Source: Rhodanobacteraceae bacterium (GTDB lineage: Bacteria; Pseudomonadota; Gammaproteobacteria; Xanthomonadales; Rhodanobacteraceae). Taken from it: a stretch of DNA of 17,751 bases. Shown in pieces: positions 1-7,202 of this stretch. Location: positions 1 through 17,751 of the forward strand of contig JAICHS010000017.1 in the NCBI GenBank assembly GCA_025924775.1, given 5' to 3'. The translations under genes and the position numbers were made by a program. The notes below the pieces were generated by a model that had not been told where the DNA came from, did not search any database, and saw only the letters and a program-made list of their open reading frames with translations. Each line of letters begins with the position of its first letter. The first letter of the stretch is position 1.

Positions 1-477
1 CAGCATCACGCCGCGCCACGCGAAGCGCGGCGCATCGCGGATGCTGATTGCCGGAAGGGTCGGCGGCGATTCGTTTTGCAGCGGCAGCAACTGGCGCAGG
101 GTTTCGGCGCCCCAGAACAGGCCGCGATTGTTGGCGGCGGCAATGGTGACGCGATCGGGCGTCACGTCCAGCCGATACGCCTCGTCGCCCTTGATGGACG
201 GATCGATGCGCAGCGTGATGCCGCCCTCGTCGGGCGCCGCCACCACTTTCAGGTCGACGCCATTTTGCTGCTTGATCGCGTCGCGCAAGAAACCGGCGAT
301 CCATTGCGCGCGCGCGTCGGCGGGCGCGGCGATGCGGCCGTCATCCTGCAGCTCGAACACGCCGTTGCCAGCCGTCACGCGTTGCGGCTCCGGCACCAGG
401 TTGAACTGCGCGTGCGCCGTACCGGCGCAAGCCAGCGACACCGCCACCCACGCGATTGCAAGCAGTACCCGACGCAT
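1..477 (-). CDS. Beta-N-acetylhexosaminidase, GH20 (N-terminal part, runs off the left edge)
   Basis: Only the first 159 codons are in the window and the frame stays open to base 1. Residues 1-23 form a Sec signal peptide (MRRVLLAIAWVAVSLA, then an AHA-Q cleavage site), so the enzyme is periplasmic or secreted. Residues 24 to about 148 read as the non-catalytic GH20b domain: LVPEPQ near 27-32 and NNRGLFWGAETLRQLLPLQ at 116-134 are typical. The catalytic barrel begins at RFAWRGVML (151-159), where the window cuts it; the Asp-Glu catalytic pair is outside. Family members remove terminal beta-linked GlcNAc or GalNAc from glycans. The ATG at 477-475 is preceded by an AGGGAGG ribosome site. The gene starts 14 bases after the sialidase stop and is probably the next gene of the same operon. 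The family call is firm; exact specificity is unknown. Confidence 0.88.
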   Translation of the reverse strand, partial: MRRVLLAIAWVAVSLACAGTAHAQFNLVPEPQRVTAGNGVFELQDDGRIAAPADARAQWIAGFLRDAIKQQNGVDLKVVAAPDEGGITLRIDPSIKGDEAYRLDVTPDRVTIAAANNRGLFWGAETLRQLLPLQNESPPTLPAISIRDAPRFAWRGVML

Positions 478-491
478 GCGTTTTCCCTCCC

Positions 492-1655
492 TTACCGGCG
501 CTGGGGTTTCCAGCGGATGACCTTGAACGCGATTTGCGCATAGTCGTCGCGCTCGTACAACACACCGAGCGCATGCGGCCCCAGCTGCACGAGATCGGAA
601 TAACCGGTTCCGCGCGCCTGCGCGTCCACCGGGTAGCGGTCCGGCCACGTGCGGCCACCATCGAAACTGATTCGCACGCCAAGATTGCGCCGTTGCGAGG
701 CATCCGCGTCATTGCAGAAGGCCAGGATCGTCTTGCCATCCCGTGCCCGCCCCACGGCCAGCATGCTGCCCTCGGACGCCGGATCGGGCAAGGCCGGATC
801 GTAATGGGCGGCGTCCCAGTGGACGCCGCCATCGCGGCTGATGGCAACGATCCGTTGCCGCGGGCGCGGCGCCTGGTTGCGGATGTTCAACATCAGGCCA
901 TTGCCGGACAGCTCGGTGGCGGTCGCCTCGTTGCCACCCGGAATCGGCACGTCCTCGCTCAAGTGGAACGTCCGGCCATGGTCGTCACTGTAGAAACCGT
1001 GCGCGCGATAGTCGCCGGAATCCGACTGCGGAGCGCCCGCTGAATGGTTGGCCGCCACGTAAATGCGCCCCCTGTAGCGGCCGTGCCGCAACTGGATGGC
1101 ATGTCCCGGCGTGTTGGCGTACGCGCGCCATCCGGACTTCTTCACCTGCGCGGTGATGTTGACCGGCGCGGACCAGCGGTGCCCGCCGTCAGTGGACGCG
1201 GCGTACCAAACCTCGCGTTGCCCGATCCCCCGGCGGATGGCCTGCTCGGGCTGATCGCCCGTGTCGTAGAACAGGAACAGCCGCCCGTGCAGGTACGCGG
1301 GATCCAGCCGGTCCACCACCGGCGCCGCGTTGTCTGCCTGAAGCGAACCGTTGCTTGCCACAACCTGTAGGCCCGACCATGTCCTGCCGCCGTCGCGGCT
1401 GCGCTTCATCACCACCTTGACGTCGCCGAAGTCGGCCGGGCCGTCGACGCGGCCATCCGCGAACGCCAGCAGGTTGTGATCCGGCAGGCGCACGATGGCC
1501 GGGATGCGAAAGCTCCGATAGCCTTCCCGGCCCGAGACGAACACCGGGACGGCGGCAGGCGCGTCGCCTGCCGATGCCGCCGCATAAGACGCCGGTGGCA
1601 CCACGCCCGTCAGCGGCAGCGCGCACAACGCGAAGCGGCCCAGGTACCGTAGCAT
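492..1655 (-). CDS. Exo-alpha-sialidase, GH33 (BNR-repeat neuraminidase)
   Basis: The 387-residue protein has a hydrophobic N-terminus (about 1-27) that reads as a signal peptide, so it probably acts in the periplasm or outside. The sialidase hallmarks are all visible: FRIP at 49-52 with the first substrate-binding Arg (R50), and five Asp boxes (SRDGGRTW at 86, STDGGHRW at 154, SDDHGRTF at 223, SRDGGVHW at 273, SFDGGRTW at 330). An acidic segment, NEATATEL (242-249), is followed by NIRN with R259. GYSDLVQLG (351-359) carries the probable nucleophile Tyr352. Sialidases release terminal sialic acids, exposing the underlying sugars. The ATG lies 2 bases after the lactonase stop, with GGAGG about 12 bases upstream inside the lactonase gene, so the two are co-translated. 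No sialic acid catabolic gene is in the window. The family call is firm; the preferred linkage cannot be read. Confidence 0.9.
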   Translation of the reverse strand: MLRYLGRFALCALPLTGVVPPASYAAASAGDAPAAVPVFVSGREGYRSFRIPAIVRLPDHNLLAFADGRVDGPADFGDVKVVMKRSRDGGRTWSGLQVVASNGSLQADNAAPVVDRLDPAYLHGRLFLFYDTGDQPEQAIRRGIGQREVWYAASTDGGHRWSAPVNITAQVKKSGWRAYANTPGHAIQLRHGRYRGRIYVAANHSAGAPQSDSGDYRAHGFYSDDHGRTFHLSEDVPIPGGNEATATELSGNGLMLNIRNQAPRPRQRIVAISRDGGVHWDAAHYDPALPDPASEGSMLAVGRARDGKTILAFCNDADASQRRNLGVRISFDGGRTWPDRYPVDAQARGTGYSDLVQLGPHALGVLYERDDYAQIAFKVIRWKPQRR

Positions 1656-1657
1656 GG

Positions 1658-2503
1658 CTAGCGAACGCCTCCGCCGGCGACACCATAAAACCGCGCGGCG
1701 TTGCCGCCGAACACCGCGGCCTTCTCAGCGCCCGCGAGGCCGGTCAACGCGTCGGCCAGGCGCAACCACGCGGCGTAGCCGCTGGCGAGGTTCAGCACCG
1801 GCCAGTCGCTGCCCCACAGCAGGCGCTGCGGCCCGAAGGTGTCAAGCAGGTGCCCGACGTATGGCCGCAACGCCTCGGCATCCAGGCGTCCACCCGCCTC
1901 GGTCACGAGGCCCGATACTTTGCAGGCCACGTTCGGAAGTTCCGCCAGTGCAGCCGTCTGCGCACGCCACGGGTCAAGCACGGCGTGCGCGATGCCGGGT
2001 TTCGCGGCATGGTCGATCACGATGCGCAATGCCGGATGGCGCCTCGCAAAACGCAGCAGCGGCGGCAGGTGGCGTGGCCGCACCAGTGCGTCGAAACCCA
2101 AGGCGTGCGCGACCATCGCATCGATGGCGGGCGCCAGCGCGGGCTGCAGGATCCAGTCATCATCCGGCAGGTCCTGCAGCATCGGCCGCAGCCCGCGCAA
2201 CTTGGGGTTCCTCGACAGCGCGGCGATGCGGTCCGCCGCGTCGGGTGCCGCAAGGTCCGTCCAGCCAACCACGCCTGCGATGCGTGGATCGTCGCGGGCC
2301 AATTCCAGCAGCCACCCGGTGTCACGCTCGCTGGCCTGCGACTGCACCGCGATGGCTACGTTGACGCCGCACGGCGGTCCGGCAAGCCCCCAGTCGTCCG
2401 GCAGGAAATCACGATGGATCGCCGTCAGCGCCGGCGGCGGCCAAGCGCAACCGTTGCGGCCGATCCGCCAGAAGTGGACGTGCGCATCAATCAGGACCAA
2501 CAC
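1658..2503 (-). CDS. Amidohydrolase, probable L-fucono-1,5-lactonase (COG3618 family)
   Basis: The 281-residue cytoplasmic protein has no signal peptide. It shows the metal-dependent amidohydrolase pattern: HVH at residues 8-10, VIDHAAKPG with H165 at 162-170, CKVSG at 194-198, WGSDWP with D233 at 230-235, and the family C-terminus FGGNAARFYG. This COG3618 group includes the lactonases that open L-fucono-1,5-lactone to L-fuconate. The other four steps of that pathway lie in this window, which supports the assignment. The start is GTG at 2503-2501, chosen because it gives the usual N-terminus just before DAHVHFW; no ATG lies upstream in frame before the stop at 2597-2599, and the ribosome site is weak. 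It sits between the TonB receptor and the sialidase, away from the other catabolic enzymes. A related sugar lactone could be the true substrate. Confidence 0.82.
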   Translation of the reverse strand: MLVLIDAHVHFWRIGRNGCAWPPPALTAIHRDFLPDDWGLAGPPCGVNVAIAVQSQASERDTGWLLELARDDPRIAGVVGWTDLAAPDAADRIAALSRNPKLRGLRPMLQDLPDDDWILQPALAPAIDAMVAHALGFDALVRPRHLPPLLRFARRHPALRIVIDHAAKPGIAHAVLDPWRAQTAALAELPNVACKVSGLVTEAGGRLDAEALRPYVGHLLDTFGPQRLLWGSDWPVLNLASGYAAWLRLADALTGLAGAEKAAVFGGNAARFYGVAGGGVR

Positions 2504-2553
2504 CTCGTGTGGCGAACGCGTGAACCACGGCCGAGCGTACCGCTTGCGTGCAC

Positions 2554-2572
2554 CTTCCGGGACGGCCGGAAG
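2554..2572 (-). other. Small hairpin between the TonB receptor and the lactonase
   Basis: CTTCCGG at 2554-2560 and CCGGAAG at 2566-2572 form a perfect 7-bp stem with a 5-base loop. It lies in the 93-base gap between the receptor stop and the lactonase GTG. No T-run follows, so it is not a classic intrinsic terminator. It could stabilise the receptor transcript or dampen read-through into the lactonase. Confidence 0.35.
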
Positions 2573-2596
2573 CGACGCGACCGGGCGCAGCAGGTG

Positions 2597-5542
2597 TCAA
2601 TCGAGCTTGTAGTCGATGGTCAAGAATATCTGACGACCGGAATAGCTTTGGCCTTGCAAAGTCGAAATGAACTGGAAGCCGCCCGCGTACGGCGTGATGA
2701 AGCCGATCTTGTCGAAAATGTTGTTGATGTTAAGCGTCATCTTTACCCGCTTGTCAAACCGGTAGCCGACGGCGGCACTCCAGATCACCCATGGCTTGAT
2801 GTGGTCGGTGTAGACCGCGCACTGCGGATCGCCGAGGCTCGGCTGGATGCCGTTGGCCAGGGTTTCGCAACCACCGTAGTTGTTGGCGCGCACCCCGCCA
2901 TAACGCAGGCCATACAGGGTGGCGTCCCACGGGCCCCTGTGCCAGTTGGCCGTCGCGGTCATCCGCGTCATCACGTTGTCGGCCCGGTGGTTGATCAACG
3001 GGTCGCTTGCAAGCGTGCGCGAGTAGTCGGTGAGGTAGTTGGTGTAGTGCAGGCTGAAGTTGAATGCACCCGCGCTTTCGGTCTGCAGGTTGTAGTTGAT
3101 GGCGCCATCGATGCCGCTGCGTGCCTCGTAGTTCTCGTTGATCGGACCGGTGTGCACCGCGACGATGTTGCCCGCCGCATCGCGCGTCACGTTGGCGATT
3201 GCCAATCGGCAATACTCCGACCCGACCGTATGCGCGGTGTACGGCGCGCCGCCCACCTGCAGCCCGGTCAGACAACCGGCCTCGTCGGTGAGTGCGGTGC
3301 CCAGACCGATGAAATTGATCTGGTTGTTGAGTTCGATGCGCCAGTAGTCCGCCTGCACCGACAGGCCGCGCACGTGGGGAATGTCCCACACGAACCCGTA
3401 GGTCCAGTCGCGGCCGGTTTCGGGCAGCAGGTTCGGGTTGCCGCCGGAGAACTGGTTGAAAAACGTGGAGTGTTGGAAATCCGGGCAACTCGCCTGGTGG
3501 TTCTGGATGCATTGCAGCGGATCGTTGTAGTCACCGACCGTGCTGATCGAGTTCTGCAGGTAGACCGCGTCCATCCCGGGCGCGCGGAAGTTGGTACCGT
3601 AGCTGCCGCGCAGCAGCAGCCCCGGCAACGGCCGCCATTCCAGCCCGGTGTGCCAGGTGCGCGCGATGTTGGCGATGCTGGCGTCGTGGTACTTGTCGAT
3701 GCGACCCGCAATGTCCCAGGTCAGGGTGCTCAGGATCGGCACGCGGAACTCGGTGCCGAACGCGTAGTGCTGGCGGGTACCTTGGGCGATGTTCAGGTCC
3801 TGGAACGGATCGCCGAAATCGACGGTGTTGCCGCGTGCGTCCGGCGACAGCTCGAAACCCTGATTGTCGGCCGTAAGCACCGCGGCCCAGCCCACCGGCT
3901 TGTCGTCCCATGGAAGCTTGAACAGGTCGCCGTTGACGTTGAAGGTCAGGTCTTGCAGCTTCGACGCTGCGGTGTTGGTACCCGCGACGCCGAAGGTCGA
4001 ATATTCCGCCGGCGTGATCGGGTGCCAGAAGCGCTGCTGGTTGATGTCATAGATCGGGTACGTCGTGCCATCGACGGTCGTGGTACCGAGCTGCGGCCCG
4101 AACAGGAAATTGAACATGCCCTGTTCGCTCAAGCCCGTGTAATCCTCGTGCACGAGGTACTTCTGGCTGCCGAGTTCCAGGTTCCAGTTGAACTGGTCGT
4201 CGAGGAAACCGCCCTTCAGTCCCACCCGGATATCCCAGTATTTTTCCCTGTCGTAGGTGCTGCCCTGGGTACCCATCTCCAGCTGGGTCCACTGCCTGGC
4301 GTACTTGGTGATGACCTGCCCGGTGCCCTGGTCGTAGAACGGCACCGGCAGCCCCCCCATCGGATACGCGAACGGCCGCTGCGTCTGGGAAATGCCGGTG
4401 GTCGTGTACAAGGCAACCGAGCCGTATGCGCTCAGGTTCGGGTTGATCTCGTAGTCGCCATATACGTAGCCGTTGTTGCTGCGGAAACCCGGCGAAAGCA
4501 CCCAGTTGCGGAAGACCTCGGGCTGCGCGCAATAGGTGCCGTTGTCGGTGACCGGACCGGTGACCTGGTTGCCGCTGGTGCCCACCGATTTCGATTCGCT
4601 GCGCCGGAAGTACGGAAACGACTCGCACGAACCCGGCGGCGGCGCGAGGTATTTGCCATCGGCGTTGGTCAATGAAATCGCGGACGCGCCGGCAACGTCG
4701 TACTGGTAGCCGAACATCCGTGCGGCAGGGTTCCAGGTTCCATAGCCTGCGTCGTCCACCGCGTCGAATCCGGGCCGATCCTTGCCCCAAAGCGGAGAGC
4801 GGTTGCTGTGCTCGAAGTTGTAGACGATGTGCCACTTGTCGCCGGACTTTCCGCCGGTCCAGGAGATATCGTTGAACTGCTCACCACCACGGGTATCGCC
4901 GCCGGCCTGCAACCGCAGGTCGTCGCCCTGGTATTGGTGTTTCAGGACCACGTTGACCACGCCCGCCACCGCATCCGAGCCGTAGATCGCCGAGTCGCCG
5001 CCGGTCAGAACCTCGACCCGGTCGATCATCCCGGTCGGGATGTTCGCGGCGTTCTGGAACGTGTAGTGGCCGAACCACTGGTTCTGGGGTTGCGGGTAAT
5101 CCACGACCCGATGCCCGTCGATCAGCAGCAGCGTGTATTGCGGACCCAGGCCACGCAGATCGATGGGTCGCGCATTGACCGCGGTGCTGCCCCAAGTCGT
5201 GGGATTGCTGCCAAAGTCCGACGCACCGGTCGATTGCGGCAGCGAGTTCATGAACTGGTACAGCGTGGTGTAGCCCTGCGCCTTGATTTGCGCGCCGGTC
5301 ACGACCTGCACCGGCGCCGCACCTTCCACCTGCGAGCGCGGGATCATGGACCCAAGCACCGTGACCTTCTGCAAGGTCTCGGGCTTTGCGCTGGACGGCG
5401 GCGGATTTGCGGGCGGCGGTTGCTGCGTGGTCTGGCCGTTGGCCTCGGTGGTGGCGGATTGCGCGAGCGCCGGCGACGGGGCGATCAGCGCCAGGGACAG
5501 CGCGAGCGCGAGAGCATTGTGGCGAAAGTCGGCGCGTTGCAT
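2597..5542 (-). CDS. TonB-dependent outer-membrane receptor (glycan uptake, predicted)
   Basis: The 981-residue protein begins with a Sec signal peptide cleaved near PALA-Q (27/28). A Pro-rich linker (41-55) and a TonB-box-like segment, ETLQKVTVLGS (55-65), follow. The plug domain runs from about 70 to 205, with IDLRGLGPQYTLLLIDGHRV (127-146) and RVEVLTGGDSAIYGSDAVAG (175-194). The rest is a 22-strand-type barrel with NFRAPGMDAVY (651-661), NPNLLPETGRDW (702-713) and NINNIFDK (938-945). Eight cysteines fall in four close pairs (306/338, 678/686, 757/778, 892/908), probably disulfides in surface loops. The C-terminus ends DYKLD rather than in an aromatic residue. Such receptors import oligosaccharides by energy from TonB-ExbBD. 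Position between fucosidases and fuconolactonase suggests a fucosylated glycan ligand; this is inference. The start is firm: a GGGAGGG ribosome site sits just upstream of the ATG. Confidence 0.93.
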   Translation of the reverse strand: MQRADFRHNALALALSLALIAPSPALAQSATTEANGQTTQQPPPANPPPSSAKPETLQKVTVLGSMIPRSQVEGAAPVQVVTGAQIKAQGYTTLYQFMNSLPQSTGASDFGSNPTTWGSTAVNARPIDLRGLGPQYTLLLIDGHRVVDYPQPQNQWFGHYTFQNAANIPTGMIDRVEVLTGGDSAIYGSDAVAGVVNVVLKHQYQGDDLRLQAGGDTRGGEQFNDISWTGGKSGDKWHIVYNFEHSNRSPLWGKDRPGFDAVDDAGYGTWNPAARMFGYQYDVAGASAISLTNADGKYLAPPPGSCESFPYFRRSESKSVGTSGNQVTGPVTDNGTYCAQPEVFRNWVLSPGFRSNNGYVYGDYEINPNLSAYGSVALYTTTGISQTQRPFAYPMGGLPVPFYDQGTGQVITKYARQWTQLEMGTQGSTYDREKYWDIRVGLKGGFLDDQFNWNLELGSQKYLVHEDYTGLSEQGMFNFLFGPQLGTTTVDGTTYPIYDINQQRFWHPITPAEYSTFGVAGTNTAASKLQDLTFNVNGDLFKLPWDDKPVGWAAVLTADNQGFELSPDARGNTVDFGDPFQDLNIAQGTRQHYAFGTEFRVPILSTLTWDIAGRIDKYHDASIANIARTWHTGLEWRPLPGLLLRGSYGTNFRAPGMDAVYLQNSISTVGDYNDPLQCIQNHQASCPDFQHSTFFNQFSGGNPNLLPETGRDWTYGFVWDIPHVRGLSVQADYWRIELNNQINFIGLGTALTDEAGCLTGLQVGGAPYTAHTVGSEYCRLAIANVTRDAAGNIVAVHTGPINENYEARSGIDGAINYNLQTESAGAFNFSLHYTNYLTDYSRTLASDPLINHRADNVMTRMTATANWHRGPWDATLYGLRYGGVRANNYGGCETLANGIQPSLGDPQCAVYTDHIKPWVIWSAAVGYRFDKRVKMTLNINNIFDKIGFITPYAGGFQFISTLQGQSYSGRQIFLTIDYKLD

Positions 5543-5623
5543 GGAACCCTCCCGAAAGTCCTGCGAACCCGATGGTTCAGTTTTGAGTCAGCGATGCACC
5601 CATGAAACTTTCCCCCGCGGCGC

Positions 5624-5652
5624 ATACTAGAACCGCCGCCGCCCCAAGGGAA
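5624..5652 (-). promoter_or_regulatory. Putative promoter of the TonB receptor gene
   Basis: On the minus strand TAGTAT (bases 5629-5624) matches the -10 consensus at four of six positions. A poor -35, TTCCCT (5652-5647), lies 17 bases upstream. The predicted transcript would start near 5617, leaving a leader of about 75 bases. The same CTAGTAT string forms the -10 in front of fucP. The weak -35 suggests dependence on an activator or tight control by the adjacent palindrome. Confidence 0.4.
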
Positions 5653-5660
5653 GCCCCATG

Positions 5661-5672
5661 GACAACGTTGTC
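5661..5672. promoter_or_regulatory. 12-bp perfect palindrome, LacI-type operator candidate
   Basis: GACAACGTTGTC is a perfect inverted repeat with a central CG, the usual architecture of LacI/GalR-family operators. It lies just upstream of the putative receptor promoter, about 120-130 bases before the receptor start codon, in the only large gap of the left arm. CATG tetramers flank it (5657-5660, 5672-5675). No LacI-family gene is in the window; the only regulator here is IclR-type. A cognate regulator elsewhere in the genome is therefore likely. Confidence 0.5.
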
Positions 5673-5704
5673 ATGCGAGGGGAAAGCGGCCGTACCGGCG
5701 CGGT

Positions 5705-7186
5705 TCAGCCGGACGCGGCGCGCCGAATCGCGGAAACGCGCAGCGTCCAGGCCAGCGCCCCCGCCAGGCGGTGGCGCACGGCGGCGGGCACTTCGACGTG
5801 GATGCCGTCGTCGTGCGCTCGCCACGCGAGCGCTTCGCCGCTTCCCAGCAGCGTCAGGCGCGCGTCGCTGGCGGGGTGCACGCCGCGCAACACGAAACTG
5901 GCGGGCGGCGCCGCCTCATCGGCGTCGGCGAGATATATGGCGTTGACGCTGCCATCCTTTGCTTGCGTGAACCGGAACTTGGCGTCGGCGTAGGGCGCGA
6001 ACGGGCGGCTGGCGTGGATCGCGGAACCATTCACCCGCATCCACTCGCCGATCGCCCGCAGCCGCGCAAGCGCCGCGGCGGGCAACTCGCCGTTGCCCTG
6101 CGGTCCGATGCCCAGCAGCAGGTTGCCGCCCCTGGCTACGATCCCGACCAGCGTGTGCACCAGCTCGCGCGGCGACTTGTAGACGTCGTGCGGATCCCAC
6201 GACCACGACTTGCCCATGGTCATGCAGGTTTCCCACGGGTACGGCAGCGGGTGCGCGGGCACGGTTTGCTCGGGCGTGCGGTAGTTTTCGTAGGGGCCGC
6301 CGTCGGCGCGATTGACCAGGATGATGCCGGGCTGGTTGCGGCGCGCGGTCGCAGCGAGGCGCGGCATGTCGAGGTCCTGCGCCCACGGCACTTCCATGCC
6401 GTAGGCCTTGGCATCGGGATGACTGTGTGCATTCACCCAGCCCGCGTCCAGCCACATCAGGTCGATGCGGCCGTAGCGCGAAGTGATCTCGTCGATCTGC
6501 CGGTGCGTGAACTCGACGAAGCGCTGCCACATCTCCGGATACTTGCGCACGTCGTAATTGTTGTTGCGGGTCGGGGTGGCCCAGCGCGGCGACCAGTAAT
6601 CGGGCGCGTGCCAGTCGGCCTTGGAGAAATACGCGCCGATGCCGAAGCCGTGTGCGCGGAACGCGGCGAATACCGCCTTCGCGATGTTGGCCTTCGGGTT
6701 CGCATGGAACGGCACGTCCGGCGCGGTGATGCGGTAGTCGGTCGTGGCGGTGTCGAACATGCAGAAGCCGTCGTGGTGCTTGGTGGTGAACACCACATAG
6801 CGCATGCCGGCCGCGTGCGCCGCGTCCGCCCATTGCGCCGGATCGAACCTCACGGGATTGAACGTCTTCGGCAACTGCGCGTAACGCTGCTTCCATTCGA
6901 CGTAGCCGACGCCATCGGGACGCTTGCACCACGGCTCGTCTTCCGAGCAGATCGACCACGACTCGACGATGCCGAGCTGGCTGTAGGTGCCCCAGTGCAG
7001 GATCAGGCCGAACTTCCAGTCCGACCATTGCGCGAGTTTTGCCACCACCAATGGATCCGTGACGGGAACGTAGCCGGCATCCTTCGACTTGGCCGGCGCG
7101 GCCGTGGCCGGTGCGGCGCGCAGGCCGGCACCACCCAGCAGTGCCAGTGCCGAAGCACCTTGCAGCAATTGCCTGCGCGTCACCAT
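5705..7186 (-). CDS. Alpha-L-fucosidase, GH29 (first of two, Tat-type signal)
   Basis: The 493-residue protein starts MVTRRQLLQGASALALLGGA, a twin-arginine-type signal, which implies folding in the cytoplasm before export. The GH29 barrel starts near residue 54 (WSDWKFGLILHWGTYSQLG). FTTKHHDGF (133-141) is the conserved His-His pair region, and MWLDAGW (244-250) carries the probable nucleophile Asp247. GGNLLLGIGPQGNGELP, near the barrel end, is also typical. Members hydrolyse alpha-L-fucosyl linkages with retention. The ATG at 7186-7184 is 16 bases from the upstream fucosidase stop, with AGGA about 12 bases before it. It differs clearly from the neighbouring fucosidase, with an extra Cys-containing insert near 79-90 (ICSEDEPWCKRP), so the two probably have different linkage preferences. 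The linkage cut cannot be read from the sequence. Confidence 0.92.
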   Translation of the reverse strand: MVTRRQLLQGASALALLGGAGLRAAPATAAPAKSKDAGYVPVTDPLVVAKLAQWSDWKFGLILHWGTYSQLGIVESWSICSEDEPWCKRPDGVGYVEWKQRYAQLPKTFNPVRFDPAQWADAAHAAGMRYVVFTTKHHDGFCMFDTATTDYRITAPDVPFHANPKANIAKAVFAAFRAHGFGIGAYFSKADWHAPDYWSPRWATPTRNNNYDVRKYPEMWQRFVEFTHRQIDEITSRYGRIDLMWLDAGWVNAHSHPDAKAYGMEVPWAQDLDMPRLAATARRNQPGIILVNRADGGPYENYRTPEQTVPAHPLPYPWETCMTMGKSWSWDPHDVYKSPRELVHTLVGIVARGGNLLLGIGPQGNGELPAAALARLRAIGEWMRVNGSAIHASRPFAPYADAKFRFTQAKDGSVNAIYLADADEAAPPASFVLRGVHPASDARLTLLGSGEALAWRAHDDGIHVEVPAAVRHRLAGALAWTLRVSAIRRAASG

Positions 7187-7202
7187 GGGCGCCGCCCGTC
7201 CT

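Noticed and set aside
1574..4675. A 1033-codon open frame on the plus strand, antisense to the lactonase and TonB receptor
   Set aside because: It runs opposite three well-supported genes, is rich in Arg, Val, Ala and Gly without domain motifs, and reflects the lack of A/T-rich stop codons in GC-rich DNA.
5673..5704. Possible terminator after the first fucosidase (GCCG-TAC-CGGC at 5689-5699)
   Set aside because: A 4-bp stem with a 3-base loop and no T-run is too weak to call in GC-rich DNA; read-through into the receptor gene remains possible.
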